Origin: Oxalicibacterium faecigallinarum
GTDB taxonomy: Bacteria > Pseudomonadota > Gammaproteobacteria > Burkholderiales > Burkholderiaceae_D
Length of the DNA: 64,000 nt
Direction of reading: 5' to 3'
NCBI RefSeq assembly: GCF_014635705.1
Contig: NZ_BMDI01000001.1
Span: 574,008-638,007, forward strand
Shown: positions 1-9,699 of the stretch, piece after piece
Layout of the letters: the number at the start of each line of letters is the position of its first letter
Position numbering within the stretch: the first letter of the stretch is position 1
Notes under the pieces: model-generated
Databases searched by the model: none
Told to the model about the DNA's origin: nothing
Seen by the model: only the letters and a program-made list of their open reading frames with translations
Translations under genes and position numbers: made by a program

Positions 1-534
1 GGTGCAGACATGCTGCTGTGGCAAGGTTCTTGTCTGGTGCATGACGAGTTCAAGGCCGTCGAGCTGGAACTGTTGAAGCGGGAGCACCCGCAAGCCAAGG
101 TGCTCGTGCATCCGGAATCGCCTGCGGCCGTGGTAGCGCTGGCCGATGCGATCGGCTCGACCTCGCAACTGATTCACGCCGCGCAAACGATGGATGCGCC
201 TGAGTTCATCGTCGCCACCGATAACGGCATCCTACACAAGATGAAGGCCGCTGCACCTGGCAAGATCTTCATCGATGCGCCGACTGCAGGTAATGCAGCA
301 ACCTGCAAGAGTTGCGCACATTGCCCATGGATGGCGATGAACGCATTGCAGAATCTTGCGGATGTATTGGAAACCGGCAAGAACGAAGTACACGTCGATC
401 CGGAAATTGGTCGCAAGGCGACTGTCTGCATCGACCGCATGCTGGACTTTGCGGCGGCAAAAAAAGCCAATGTGCGTCCTTCGTCCGATCTGGCCAAGGA
501 ACAACAACTCTTTTCAGGAATCGGCCCCGCATGA
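1..534 (+). CDS. nadA: Quinolinate synthase NadA, C-terminal part (5' cut by window edge)
   Basis: Second step of de novo NAD synthesis: condenses iminoaspartate with dihydroxyacetone phosphate to quinolinate, using a [4Fe-4S] cluster in the cytoplasm. Only the last 177 residues are in the window; the reading frame is open from base 1. The fragment has GSC near its start and the CKSCAHC motif (fragment residues 102-108) typical of NadA cluster binding, followed by the WMAMN segment. The stop codon overlaps the nadC start (ATGA), so the two genes are very likely translated together. The product of NadB, encoded on the opposite strand just downstream, is the substrate. Confidence 0.95.
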   Translation, partial: GADMLLWQGSCLVHDEFKAVELELLKREHPQAKVLVHPESPAAVVALADAIGSTSQLIHAAQTMDAPEFIVATDNGILHKMKAAAPGKIFIDAPTAGNAATCKSCAHCPWMAMNALQNLADVLETGKNEVHVDPEIGRKATVCIDRMLDFAAAKKANVRPSSDLAKEQQLFSGIGPA

Positions 535-1391
535 GTCTGCTGCGCAATCCATACGCCCCATTCGATGACGATCTGCGACAGGCTTTCGAAGCCAATATCG
601 CTGCTGCGCTGGCAGAAGACATTGGCACTGGTGACGTGACTGGCAAGCTGGTACCGGAGCACATGATGAAGGCGCGCGTGATCGTGCGCGAGCAAGCGGT
701 ATTGTGCGGTGCGCCGTGGTTTGAAGCCGTCATGAAGCAGCTGGATGCGCGTATCGTGCTGACCTGGCGTTATGCCGAAGGTGATCTGATGAAGGCCGAT
801 AGAGAGGTCTGCGAGATTGAAGCTCCTGCGCGTGCCTTGCTCACGGCAGAGCGTACGGCACTCAATTTCATGCAGTTGCTGTCTGGCGTTGCGACTGCCA
901 CGCGTCGCTATGTGGAAATTGTGGCAGGCACAAAGGCATCGATTCTTGATACGCGCAAAACCCTGCCGGGCCTGCGCCTGGCGCAGAAATATGCGGTCCG
1001 TGTCGGTGGCGGACAGAACCAGCGTCTGGCACTGTATGACGGTATCCTGATCAAGGAAAACCATATTGCGGCAGCGGGTGGCGTCCGTGCAGCCATGCAT
1101 CTGGCGCAATCGCTGAATGCTGGTGTCAGTATCCAGATCGAGGTCGAAACCCTGGCGCAACTGGATGAGGCACTGGAAGCCGGCGCAAAATCGATCCTGC
1201 TCGATAACTTCTCGTTTGCCATGATGCGTGATGCGGTCGAGCGCACGGCAGGACGTGCCTTGCTGGAAGCGTCGGGCAATGTGAATGCGACGACAGTACG
1301 CACGATTGCAGAAACAGGCGTGGATCGTATTTCGATTGGTTCACTGACCAAGGATGTCAAGGCAACGGACTATTCACTGCGCATTATTTAA
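531..1391 (+). CDS. nadC: Nicotinate-nucleotide pyrophosphorylase (carboxylating) NadC
   Basis: Converts quinolinate and PRPP to nicotinate mononucleotide, the third step of de novo NAD synthesis. The 286-residue protein has the usual family length. Characteristic blocks are TRKTLPGLR, the [13 protein letters not shown] substrate-binding stretch, the GILIKENHI segment, IEVE and the phosphate-binding ISIGSLT near the C-terminus. The start was set at 531 because the ATG overlaps the nadA stop and the protein then begins [10 protein letters not shown]; an upstream in-frame extension would run through nadA. A strong hairpin follows the stop. Confidence 0.96.
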   Translation: MSLLRNPYAPFDDDLRQAFEANIAAALAEDIGTGDVTGKLVPEHMMKARVIVREQAVLCGAPWFEAVMKQLDARIVLTWRYAEGDLMKADREVCEIEAPARALLTAERTALNFMQLLSGVATATRRYVEIVAGTKASILDTRKTLPGLRLAQKYAVRVGGGQNQRLALYDGILIKENHIAAAGGVRAAMHLAQSLNAGVSIQIEVETLAQLDEALEAGAKSILLDNFSFAMMRDAVERTAGRALLEASGNVNATTVRTIAETGVDRISIGSLTKDVKATDYSLRII

Positions 1392-1412
1392 GTCGTTCGT
1401 TCTTTCATAAAC

Positions 1413-1443
1413 AAAAAAGCCGCTTTTGACAGCGGCTTTTTTG
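1413..1443. terminator. Bidirectional rho-independent terminator between nadC and nadB
   Basis: An A-run and AGCCGCT, then a short loop, then AGCGGCT and a T-run. The stem is flanked by A on one side and T on the other, so it can stop both nadC (plus) and nadB (minus), which converge here. Confidence 0.85.
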
Positions 1444-1459
1444 TTTGACTCGGTAGCGG

Positions 1460-3061
1460 TCAGTCTGGAGAAAGCACGCTTGGCAGTGCTTTGGGCAAGG
1501 TCTCCGGATAGTCGCGGCTGTAATGCAGGCCGCGGCTTTCCCGGCGTGACAGTGCACTGTTGACGATGAGCGACGCGACTTCCACCAGATTGCGCAACTC
1601 CAGCAAGTCGGGCGTGATGCGGAAGTTGGCATAATACTCGTCGATCTCTTCCTTGAGCAGGCGGATACGATGCTGGGCGCGTTGCAGGCGTTTTGTCGTA
1701 CGCACGATGCCGACGTAATTCCACATGAAGCGGCGCAGCTCTTCCCAGTTATTGGCGATGATGACCTCTTCATCCGCATCGGTCACGCGGCTTTCATCCC
1801 ATGCCGGCAAGGCAGGTACTTTCTGCTTTGGTTGTTCTGCAATGTAGTGGGCAGCGGCACGGCCAAGTACCAGACATTCCAGCAGGGAATTGCTCGCCAG
1901 GCGATTGGCACCATGCAAACCGGTACAGGTCGCTTCACCAACGGCATACAAGCCGGGCAGGTCGGTGCGGCCTGACAAGTCGGTAATGATGCCGCCGCAG
2001 GTGTAGTGCGCAGCCGGCACGACCGGAATCGGTTGCGTGGTGATGTCGATGCCGAGCTCAAGGCAGCGCGCCATGATGGTCGGGAAATGTTCTTTCAAGA
2101 ACGCCGGTGACTTGTCGCTGATATCCAGATCGACATAGTCGAGACCACGTTTTTTCATTTCGGCATCGATGGCACGCGCCACGATGTCACGTGGTGCCAG
2201 TTCGGCACGTTCATCATGCGATGGCATGAAACGCTTGCCCGCATGCTTGCCGGCAGATTGCGGCAGCTTGAGTACGCCACCTTCGCCACGTACTGCTTCG
2301 GTAATCAGGAAAGACTTGGCATAAGGGTGATACAGGCAGGTTGGATGGAACTGGATGAATTCCATGTTCGCAATACGGCAACCCGCACGCCATGCCATGG
2401 CGATCCCGTCGCCAGTGGCCGTGTCGGGATTGGTCGTGTAGAGATAGACCTTGCCGGCACCACCGGTCGCCAGCACGGTATGTTCGGCTGAAATGGTCAG
2501 TACCTTACCGCTCTTGACATCCTGGACATAGACACCCAGGCAACGAGGCGAGGATTTCTTTCCCTTGCTTTCGAGTGCATCGGATGTAATCACGTCGATG
2601 GCATAGTGATGTTCCATCAGCGTGATGTTGGGATGATTGCGAACTTTCTGTTCCAGCGTCACTTGCACGGCGTGACCGGTCGCATCGGCCGCATGAATGA
2701 TGCGTCGCTGGCTATGACCGCCTTCGCGCGTCAGGTGAAATCCCAGTTCTGCGGTGGCATCCGGCGTGAATGGCACGCCTTGTGCAATCAGCCATTCAAT
2801 GGCGGCGCGCCCGTTTTCGACGATGAAACGGGTGGCTGCCTCATCGCACAAACCGCCACCGGCCACCAACGTGTCCTGCACATGGTCATCGACGCTGTCA
2901 TTGGAGTCGAGTACTGCGGCGATACCGCCTTGCGCCCAGCTGCTGGCGCCATCCAGCAGCGTGCGTTTGGAAATGACAGCGACCTTGCGCGTCTCGGCCA
3001 GATGAAGGGCAACCGACAAACCTGCCAGTCCGCTGCCAATAATCGCGACATCAAATTTCAT
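1460..3061 (-). CDS. nadB: L-aspartate oxidase NadB
   Basis: FAD enzyme that oxidises L-aspartate to iminoaspartate, the first step of bacterial de novo NAD synthesis. The 533-residue protein opens with the dinucleotide-binding motif [15 protein letters not shown] (residues 10-24), then has [10 protein letters not shown], the succinate dehydrogenase/fumarate reductase-like region with HPTCLY and RGEGG, and the [12 protein letters not shown] block. The C-terminal helical domain is complete. It converges with nadA-nadC, so the whole pathway to nicotinate mononucleotide sits in one locus but on two strands. No quinolinate-pathway regulator is visible next to it. Confidence 0.96.
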   Translation of the reverse strand: MKFDVAIIGSGLAGLSVALHLAETRKVAVISKRTLLDGASSWAQGGIAAVLDSNDSVDDHVQDTLVAGGGLCDEAATRFIVENGRAAIEWLIAQGVPFTPDATAELGFHLTREGGHSQRRIIHAADATGHAVQVTLEQKVRNHPNITLMEHHYAIDVITSDALESKGKKSSPRCLGVYVQDVKSGKVLTISAEHTVLATGGAGKVYLYTTNPDTATGDGIAMAWRAGCRIANMEFIQFHPTCLYHPYAKSFLITEAVRGEGGVLKLPQSAGKHAGKRFMPSHDERAELAPRDIVARAIDAEMKKRGLDYVDLDISDKSPAFLKEHFPTIMARCLELGIDITTQPIPVVPAAHYTCGGIITDLSGRTDLPGLYAVGEATCTGLHGANRLASNSLLECLVLGRAAAHYIAEQPKQKVPALPAWDESRVTDADEEVIIANNWEELRRFMWNYVGIVRTTKRLQRAQHRIRLLKEEIDEYYANFRITPDLLELRNLVEVASLIVNSALSRRESRGLHYSRDYPETLPKALPSVLSPD

Positions 3062-3200
3062 AGATCAATTCGATTGAAAAATCGGTAAAAAGCCAGCCCA
3101 TGACTATATTCCATTTGCTGCTGATTGGTACAGAAACTGCGCTAGCGACATGGGCATGCCTTTTTGGGCAGGAACGGGCGTGACGATGCGAGTATGACAA

Positions 3201-3599
3201 TCAGGAGGCGGGTTGATCCAGCCAGCAAACCTTGCTTGCCAGATGCACGTGTTTTGCTTTGTATGATGTAAACGGCATATCCAGCGTTGCCAGGGTGAAT
3301 GAAACCCAGTCCGGATAATCGCTGCTGCCATGCCATTCAATATTCGCGCCGCAGACACTGCAAAATTTGCGGGTCACCCTGTTGGAAGAGCGAAATGACG
3401 TTAAACGATCTTCCCCAGACAAATAGCGAAAGTCTGGCTTGGGTACGCTGGCATAGGTGGCGAAGGCGGCACCGTGCTGTTTCTGGCACATGGTGCAGTG
3501 ACAGTGTGTTACGGCCTTGGGACGGCTGCTGATCTGGTAAGTTACAGCACCACACAGACAACTGCCTTGTAAACAGTCAATCACCGATGCGTTGCTCAT
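3201..3599 (-). CDS. GFA (glutathione-dependent formaldehyde-activating-like) family protein
   Basis: A 132-residue zinc-binding protein of the GFA/CENP-V fold. It has the cysteine pattern of the family: GSCLCGAV, then HCHCTMCQK, and later CSVCG. Members are annotated as glutathione-dependent formaldehyde-activating enzymes but most have no proven reaction, so I do not assign a substrate. The start was placed at the ATG giving MSNASVIDCLQ because it overlaps the stop of the upstream GGDEF-EAL gene (ATGA); the longer open frame would read through that gene's end. It is the last gene of a tight purT-led run. Confidence 0.85.
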   Translation of the reverse strand: MSNASVIDCLQGSCLCGAVTYQISSRPKAVTHCHCTMCQKQHGAAFATYASVPKPDFRYLSGEDRLTSFRSSNRVTRKFCSVCGANIEWHGSSDYPDWVSFTLATLDMPFTSYKAKHVHLASKVCWLDQPAS

Positions 3600-6253
3600 C
3601 GAGCTGCCGGCGATGCAAGCGGAAAGACATGGCTGTTGCGAATCATGGCCTCCGCTTCGTCGGTCGAAAGTGGTGGCGAGAACAGGTATCCCTGACCGAG
3701 ATTGCATCCGGTCTTTTGCAGTTCCTGAATTTGCAGAAGCGTTTCCACACCTTCGGCGACCGTTTCCAGATTCAGGGTCTTCGCCAATGCCATCATCAGG
3801 TGAATAATTTCGCGATCACTATGACTGGTGCCCAGTCCTTGTACAAACGCCTTGTCGATCTTGAGAATATCGATGGGCAGACGCTGCAGATACGCCAGTG
3901 ACGAATAGCCCGTACCAAAATCATCCAGCGCCAGACGCAGGCCAAGCCGTTTCAGCATGGAAAGCGTTTCCATGGTTTGCATCGGATTCGCCATGGCCGA
4001 CGTCTCGGTCAGTTCCAGCTCAATCGAGCTCGGGATGACCTGACTGGACTCCAGAATCTCGCGTACCTGACTGAAAAAAGTGGTTTGGAGCAGCTGGCGC
4101 ATCGAGACGTTGATGGCCACCGTCAGATTACCGATGTGCGTATAACGATGTTGCCATGTCGCGAGCTGACGGCAAGCCTTTTCCATTGCCCAGATCCCGA
4201 TCGGCACCATCATGCCGGAAGCTTCGGCAATCGGGATGAAGTCGGCGGGTGAAATCTTGCCGTATTCGGGGCTATCCCAGCGCATCAGCACTTCAAAACC
4301 CTTGATCTTGCCATCCGAAAGCGACACTTTGGGTTGATAGACGAGCGAAAGTTCGTTGCGTTCAAGTGCAAAGCGCAAGGCGACATCCATGCGGGCATGC
4401 CGTGTCAGCTTGATCTGCATGGCCGCATCATAAATCTCGGCGCGATTGCGTCCATGGTCCTTGGCCTGATACATGGCGGCATCGGCATCGCGAATCAGAT
4501 CGGCCGGCGTCTGGTGCTCTTCGGTCAGTTGCGCGATGCCGATACTGGTCTGAATCTTGACGGATACGTCATCGATGATCAGACGTTCGGAAATCGCCTG
4601 CATGACTTTGTTGGCCTTGACCGCGGCTTCCGCCAGCGAGGCATTGGTCAGGATCGCAAATTCGTTACCGCCGAAGCGTGCGACAAAATCCTTGGCAGGC
4701 AGGGCGTCGACGATACGCTTGCTGATTTCGATCAGGCACTTGTCGCCGAAATCATGGCCATGCGTATCGTTGAGGCTTTTAAAGAAATCAAGATCGAGAA
4801 ACAGCAATGTCAGGCTGGCCTGACGCTGGCGGCTGGCAACGATGGCCGAGTCCAGCGTGTTGACCAGGTAACGGCGATTGGGCAGTTCGGTCAGGATGTC
4901 ATGCATGGCCTGATACTCGATCTGCAACTCATCCTGCTTGCGTTTGGTGACATCCTGCGACACACCCAGCACGCCAACTGTCTTGCCTTTTGCGTCCAGC
5001 AAAGGATATTTGCTGGTATGGAACCAGCGATCCAGATCCTTGCGCCAGAAACCGCGCGCTTCAATGTCTTGAAGGGGCTTGCCGGAGCGGATGACTTGTT
5101 CATCCTGTTCGCGGATTTCATCGGCGATATCCAGTGCCTTCATTTCTTCGCCGGGATCGGCCATTTGCAGGCACAGATCGTAGGCTGTCTTGCCGCGCAG
5201 ATCGGCTTCGCTGGCGTAGCCAAAACGTTGCTGGAAGCTTTGGTTGCTGACCGTGAATCGACCATCCGTATCTTTCGCGTAGATCATCGACGGGTTGAGA
5301 TCAAGCACTGCCCGCAGCATGGCTGTTTCCTGCTGCAGTTTGACTTCCACGCTTCGGCGCAACGTGACGTCCTCGATGCTGAAGATCAGACCACCGATCG
5401 CCGAATCGTGCAGCATGTTATAGCCGCGTGTTTCGAGCGATACCCAATGCCCGTCACGATGCTGGATACGATGACGCGAAAAAATCTCGCTATGCGGTGT
5501 GTCGCGCAGGAAATGCATCTTGCTCCGATGCTCGTCGACATCGTCCGGATGCATCGCGGGGCGAATACCTTTCTCGGTCAGGTCTTCCAGACTGTATCCG
5601 ATGACTTCCTGCAACGCCGGATTGGCAAACTGAATGCGGAAAGCCTTGTCGGTGATGATGAACACATGGCGCGTGACGCGCACAATGGTGTTGAAGCGAC
5701 GTTCATTGGTGCGCACCTGATCAAGCGCGATCCGGTTCAGATGCAAGGTGCGTGACAGCAAAAGGGACAGGCAGCCGATCGACAGCGTTGCAAAAAGATC
5801 GGGGCCCCATGCTTCGATGGTGGCGTCCACGCCGCCATTGAGTGCATAGCCAATACCCGCGACGATCATGATCGCCACGCTGGCGATACGCGTGTTGAGA
5901 ACAAGAGGGAAAACGCCCGCGATGGCGATCAGCCATGGCATCGGACTGGCGGGAAATTCATCCAGCAGAGAGAACACGATGATCGCCGAGGTGACCGTCG
6001 TCATCTCGAGCAGCACAAATGGCGTCCGTAACAGCAGGCTGGTACGCAGCCAGAAATAGCGGATGAAGGCCAGTACCACCATCAGCGAAACGGCCAGTAC
6101 CGCACCGGTTCCCAATTGGGAGAGTCCAAGCTGATTGGACAGCATCAGCAGGACGATATGCAGCAGCAGGGTTGCATGCAGCAAAAGGGCTGCGATACGA
6201 AAGATATCGCTGCCGGCGTAGACAGCGAGCGTACGGAGTGACTCCGTTCTCAT
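3596..6253 (-). CDS. Membrane PAS-PAS-GGDEF-EAL cyclic-di-GMP signalling protein
   Basis: An 885-residue inner-membrane signalling protein. Residues 1-175 hold about five or six hydrophobic segments; two PAS/PAC domains follow (about 190-310 and 315-440), then GGDEF (about 450-610) and EAL (about 620-875). The GGDEF signature reads RFGGNEF, with Asn at residue 530 where Asp or Glu is expected, and no RxxD inhibitory site precedes it. The EAL domain keeps its hallmark residues: FEVLMRW, NVS, ELTE, DDFGTGYSSL, LKID and AEGVE. I infer a phosphodiesterase with a non-cyclising GGDEF domain. The ATG at 6253 overlaps the purT stop (TGATG). Confidence 0.93.
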   Translation of the reverse strand: MRTESLRTLAVYAGSDIFRIAALLLHATLLLHIVLLMLSNQLGLSQLGTGAVLAVSLMVVLAFIRYFWLRTSLLLRTPFVLLEMTTVTSAIIVFSLLDEFPASPMPWLIAIAGVFPLVLNTRIASVAIMIVAGIGYALNGGVDATIEAWGPDLFATLSIGCLSLLLSRTLHLNRIALDQVRTNERRFNTIVRVTRHVFIITDKAFRIQFANPALQEVIGYSLEDLTEKGIRPAMHPDDVDEHRSKMHFLRDTPHSEIFSRHRIQHRDGHWVSLETRGYNMLHDSAIGGLIFSIEDVTLRRSVEVKLQQETAMLRAVLDLNPSMIYAKDTDGRFTVSNQSFQQRFGYASEADLRGKTAYDLCLQMADPGEEMKALDIADEIREQDEQVIRSGKPLQDIEARGFWRKDLDRWFHTSKYPLLDAKGKTVGVLGVSQDVTKRKQDELQIEYQAMHDILTELPNRRYLVNTLDSAIVASRQRQASLTLLFLDLDFFKSLNDTHGHDFGDKCLIEISKRIVDALPAKDFVARFGGNEFAILTNASLAEAAVKANKVMQAISERLIIDDVSVKIQTSIGIAQLTEEHQTPADLIRDADAAMYQAKDHGRNRAEIYDAAMQIKLTRHARMDVALRFALERNELSLVYQPKVSLSDGKIKGFEVLMRWDSPEYGKISPADFIPIAEASGMMVPIGIWAMEKACRQLATWQHRYTHIGNLTVAINVSMRQLLQTTFFSQVREILESSQVIPSSIELELTETSAMANPMQTMETLSMLKRLGLRLALDDFGTGYSSLAYLQRLPIDILKIDKAFVQGLGTSHSDREIIHLMMALAKTLNLETVAEGVETLLQIQELQKTGCNLGQGYLFSPPLSTDEAEAMIRNSHVFPLASPAAR

Positions 6254-7473
6254 CAATCGGCTACCGGCCGGACGCAGCCTGCCGCCTGACGGGCGCGTGC
6301 CCGCGCTGTTTCAACATCCGGGCCGGTCGCAAGCGCAACACCCATACGACGGCGGGCAAATGACTCAGGTTTGCCAAACAGCCGAATATCGACAGTGTCG
6401 ATGTTGAATGCATCGGCAAGACCTTCAAACGCGATGGGCTTGCCTTCATGCTGACCATAGATCACGGCAGAAGCGCCCGGCGTCTTCAGTACCGTATTGA
6501 CCGGCAAGCCGAGAATGGCCTTGGCGTGCAGTTCAAATTCGCTCTGTTCCTGGCTGCTCATGGTGACCATGCCGGTGTCATGCGGGCGCGGGCTGACCTC
6601 GGAGAACCAGACCATATCGTCTTTTACGAACAGCTCCACGCCGAACAGGCCAAGACCACCCAGATTCTCGGTGACCTTGCGCGCGATGTCGTGTGCCTTG
6701 GCCAGCGCGCCGGCAGGCATCGCTTGCGGTTGCCACGATTCCACATAGTCGCCATTGACTTGCAGATGGCCGATCGGCTCACAGAAATGCGTTTGCACCT
6801 TGCCGTCCTTGCCAAGCGCACGCACAGTCAATAGCGTGATTTCATAGTCGAAATCGATGAAGCCTTCCACGATGACGCGACCGGCGTCAACGCGTCCGCC
6901 AGCTGCCGCGGTTTCCCATGCCGATTCGACTTCTTCCAGTGCCTTGACCTTGGACTGACCTTTGCCGGAAGAGGACATGACCGGTTTGACCATGCAGGGG
7001 AAGCCGACTTCGGTACAGCCGACCTGCAGTTCTTCCAGATTGTCGGCGAATCGGTAAGGCGAGGTTGGCACGCCCAGTGTCTCTGCGGCAAGACGGCGAA
7101 TGCCTTCACGATCCATCGTCAGCCAGGTTGCTCGTGCGGTCGGAACGACACGGGCACTGCCTGCTTCTTCCAGTTCAACCAGTGTTGCTGTTGCCAGTGC
7201 CTCGATTTCCGGCACGATCAGATCCGGTTTTTCCTGATTGATCAGCGCGGCCAATTGCACGCCGTCGGTCATGTCAATGACGTAGCTGCGATGCGCAACC
7301 TGATGACCAGGCGCATTGGCATAGCGATCGACGGCAATGACCTCGATGCCAAGGCGTTGCAAGGCGATGATGACTTCCTTGCCCAGTTCCCCCGATCCCA
7401 GCAGCATGACTTTGGTTGCCAATGGAGAAAGCGGGGTACCGATGCGAAGGGGCGTGCTGTTACGTGTATTCAT
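6253..7473 (-). CDS. purT: Formate-dependent phosphoribosylglycinamide formyltransferase PurT
   Basis: ATP-grasp enzyme that makes formylglycinamide ribonucleotide from GAR, formate and ATP, an alternative to PurN in purine synthesis. The 406-residue protein has the N-terminal [11 protein letters not shown] motif, the VVPTARAT segment, the ATP-grasp lid SSSGKGQS, and [14 protein letters not shown] near the C-terminus. The start at 7473 ([10 protein letters not shown]) was chosen because family proteins begin close to this point; the upstream open frame crosses AT-rich intergenic DNA. Its stop overlaps the start of the downstream GGDEF-EAL gene, an unusual partner for a purine gene. Confidence 0.96.
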   Translation of the reverse strand: MNTRNSTPLRIGTPLSPLATKVMLLGSGELGKEVIIALQRLGIEVIAVDRYANAPGHQVAHRSYVIDMTDGVQLAALINQEKPDLIVPEIEALATATLVELEEAGSARVVPTARATWLTMDREGIRRLAAETLGVPTSPYRFADNLEELQVGCTEVGFPCMVKPVMSSSGKGQSKVKALEEVESAWETAAAGGRVDAGRVIVEGFIDFDYEITLLTVRALGKDGKVQTHFCEPIGHLQVNGDYVESWQPQAMPAGALAKAHDIARKVTENLGGLGLFGVELFVKDDMVWFSEVSPRPHDTGMVTMSSQEQSEFELHAKAILGLPVNTVLKTPGASAVIYGQHEGKPIAFEGLADAFNIDTVDIRLFGKPESFARRRMGVALATGPDVETARARARQAAGCVRPVAD

Positions 7474-7618
7474 AGAGATAAAAGTAGGCTCTGCAGATGG
7501 CAGATGTTGACGACCCGACAATACCAAATTGTGACTGATTTGGACAGCCCAAATCAGGGCAGATTCTTCGGACAGATTTGAAATCTGGAAAAGAATGCCT
7601 CGATTACTTGGTGGAAAA

Positions 7619-7654
7619 GCAAAAAAGGCTGCCAGCAATCGTTGCCTGGCAGCC
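7619..7654 (-). terminator. Rho-independent terminator behind the MHS transporter
   Basis: Read on the minus strand: GGCTGCCAG, a 10-base loop, CTGGCAGCC, then six T. It lies 42 bases after the transporter stop and has the T-run only on that strand, so it ends transcription of the transporter before purT. Confidence 0.85.
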
Positions 7655-7695
7655 AATCACGACACTTCCCGCAAGCAGGAAGGTGACAGTAATGC

Positions 7696-9357
7696 TTAGT
7701 GGTCGTTGATATCGTTGTCCTTGGTTTCACGGACGAACAGCAGACCGATGACGAAGGTCATCAGCGCAACGATGATCGGATACCAGAGACCGTAGTAGAT
7801 ATCGCCTTTCAATGCCACCAGAGCAAACGCCGTGGTCGGCAGCAGGCCGCCGAACCAGCCGTTACCGATGTGATACGGCAGTGACATCGATGTGTAGCGG
7901 ATACGGGTCGGGAACATTTCAACCAGCATGGCAGCAATCGGGCCGTACACCATGGTCACGTAAATCACCAGGATGAACAGCAGCAGCAGCGTCATGCCAT
8001 AGTTGATCTGATCAGGGTCAGCCTTGGTTGGATAACCGGCAGCCTTGATGGCGTCGGTCAGTTCAGCCGTGAATGCCTTGTCTTTGGCGGTCGCTTCTTC
8101 TTTCGACAGGCCGCTCGCGTCGTACGATGTCAGCGTGGTATTGCCAACCTTGATGGTTGCAACGGTACCTGCCGGGGCATCGACGTTGGAGTAGTTAACC
8201 GATGCGCGTGCCAGTTTTGCCTTGGCGATATCGCACGAAGAGGTGAATTTCTTCTCGCCAGTCGGATTGAACTGGAATTGGCAGGTCTTCGGATCAGCCG
8301 TGACAATCACCGGTGCATTCTTCTGCGCAGCTTCCAGTGCCGGATTGGCGTAGTGAGTCAGCGCATTGAAGATCGGGAAATACGTGATGGCAGCAATCAG
8401 GCAGCCACCGAGGATGATTGGCTTACGACCGATACGATCCGACAGCGAACCAAAGATCACGAAAAACGGCGTTGCCAGCAGCAGCGATGCAGCGATCAGG
8501 ATGTTGGCCGTTGCGCCGTCCACCTTCAGCGTTTGCGTCAGGAAGAACAGTGCGTAGAACTGGCCCGTGTACCAGACGACGGCCTGACCGGCGGTCAGAC
8601 CGACCAGCGCCAGAATAACAATCTTCAGGTTTTTCCATTGGCCAAATGCTTCGGTCAGTGGTGCTTTGGATGCCTTGCCTTCAGCTTTCATTTTCAGGAA
8701 GGCTGGAGACTCGTTCATCGACATGCGGATCCATACGGAGATGGCCAGCATGAAGATGGACAGCAGGAAAGGAATACGCCAGCCCCAGGCAGCGAAGGCT
8801 TCTTCACCGATGGCCGTACGCGTACCCAGAATCACCAGCAGCGACATGAACAGACCCATCGTTGCGGTGGTCTGAATCCACGAAGTGAACAGACCGCGCT
8901 TGCCATGTGGCGCGTGTTCGGCCACATAGGTTGCTGCGCCACCGTATTCACCACCGAGCGCCAGACCTTGCAGAATACGCAGGATGATCAGGATGATTGG
9001 TGCGGCGATGCCGATGGATTCATAATTCGGCAGGACACCGACGATGAAGGTGGAAGCACCCATCAGGATGATGGTGACCAGGAAGGTATATTTACGTCCG
9101 ATCATGTCGCCCAGACGGCCGAAGACGACGGCGCCGAACGGGCGGACGATAAAGCCCGCTGCAAAAGCCAGCAGCGCGAAGATGAATGCGGTATTCGGAT
9201 CGGTACCAGCAAAGAACTGTTTGGCGATAATGGCTGCCAACGAACCGTACAGATAAAAGTCGTACCATTCGAACACGGTACCCAATGACGATGCGAAGAT
9301 GACTTTTCTTTCTTCCGGTGTCATGGGCCGAGGGGCGTTATTGGTAGAGGTCGCCAT
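7696..9357 (-). CDS. MFS transporter, metabolite:H+ symporter (MHS) type
   Basis: A 553-residue inner-membrane transporter with twelve predicted membrane segments. The N-terminus has the MHS pattern SSLGTVFEWYDFYLYG, the RPFGAVVFGRLGDMIGRK loop and the GLALGGEYGGAATYVAEH block. An extra hydrophilic stretch of about 115 residues (about 335-450) sits between membrane segments in the C-terminal half and has two cysteines (359 and 375). Family members carry organic acids, proline/betaine or shikimate; the substrate cannot be read here. Codon use is strongly biased, suggesting high expression. A good Shine-Dalgarno (AAGGAGA) precedes the ATG. Confidence 0.9.
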   Translation of the reverse strand: MATSTNNAPRPMTPEERKVIFASSLGTVFEWYDFYLYGSLAAIIAKQFFAGTDPNTAFIFALLAFAAGFIVRPFGAVVFGRLGDMIGRKYTFLVTIILMGASTFIVGVLPNYESIGIAAPIILIILRILQGLALGGEYGGAATYVAEHAPHGKRGLFTSWIQTTATMGLFMSLLVILGTRTAIGEEAFAAWGWRIPFLLSIFMLAISVWIRMSMNESPAFLKMKAEGKASKAPLTEAFGQWKNLKIVILALVGLTAGQAVVWYTGQFYALFFLTQTLKVDGATANILIAASLLLATPFFVIFGSLSDRIGRKPIILGGCLIAAITYFPIFNALTHYANPALEAAQKNAPVIVTADPKTCQFQFNPTGEKKFTSSCDIAKAKLARASVNYSNVDAPAGTVATIKVGNTTLTSYDASGLSKEEATAKDKAFTAELTDAIKAAGYPTKADPDQINYGMTLLLLFILVIYVTMVYGPIAAMLVEMFPTRIRYTSMSLPYHIGNGWFGGLLPTTAFALVALKGDIYYGLWYPIIVALMTFVIGLLFVRETKDNDINDH

Positions 9358-9699
9358 GCTGGTCTCCTTTTGAGTTTATTAATTCCGTATGTGCGTTGAA
9401 AAAAATTGCACTGTGTTTACGGGCGGAAGTGTGCGACCGAAACCTTACGCAATACTTTCGCCAAGCTTACGCATTGCTTACATGTCTATATTTTTTACTA
9501 TCGATGCACACCGGATGTGCGTGGGCAGAACAACGATGGTGCATCGTTAGCGGCGTTATAGCTGAAATGCACTAGGCAAGGCAGGGCAGGTTTGCATGCG
9601 CTTTCTATATAAATAGCTTATGCAATCGAAAAGGATGACAGGCAGGCAAATTCAGGCATGCTTTAAAATGCGCATGTTTCCATGCTTTGTATCCATTCC
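9358..9699. promoter_or_regulatory. 342-base divergent control region between MHS transporter and thioesterase
   Basis: No gene seen. It holds the four 11-bp repeats listed separately and two short inverted repeats: GCACA/TGTGC at 9506-9520 and AACGATG/CATCGTT at 9532-9548. The part closest to the transporter is AT-rich. The density of repeats suggests regulator binding for the divergent promoters. Confidence 0.55.
9444..9487. repeat. Four tandem 11-bp repeats with CTTACGC-type core
   Basis: The units start at 9444 (CTTACGCAATA), 9455 (CTTTCGCCAAG), 9466 (CTTACGCATTG) and 9477 (CTTACATGTCT). The exact 11-base period puts them on one DNA face. Such arrays are typical binding sites for OmpR/PhoB-type response regulators, but the regulator here is unknown. 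They lie 87-130 bases upstream of the MHS transporter start. Confidence 0.6.

Noticed and set aside
4334-5755. Long plus-strand ORF (473 codons) opposite the GGDEF-EAL gene
   Set aside because: It is a mirror of the real gene in another frame; the minus-strand frame shows complete PAS, GGDEF and EAL motifs while this one has none.
8278-9288. Plus-strand ORF (336 codons) opposite the MHS transporter
   Set aside because: Very rich in Gln/Asp/Arg as expected for an antisense frame of a membrane protein gene.
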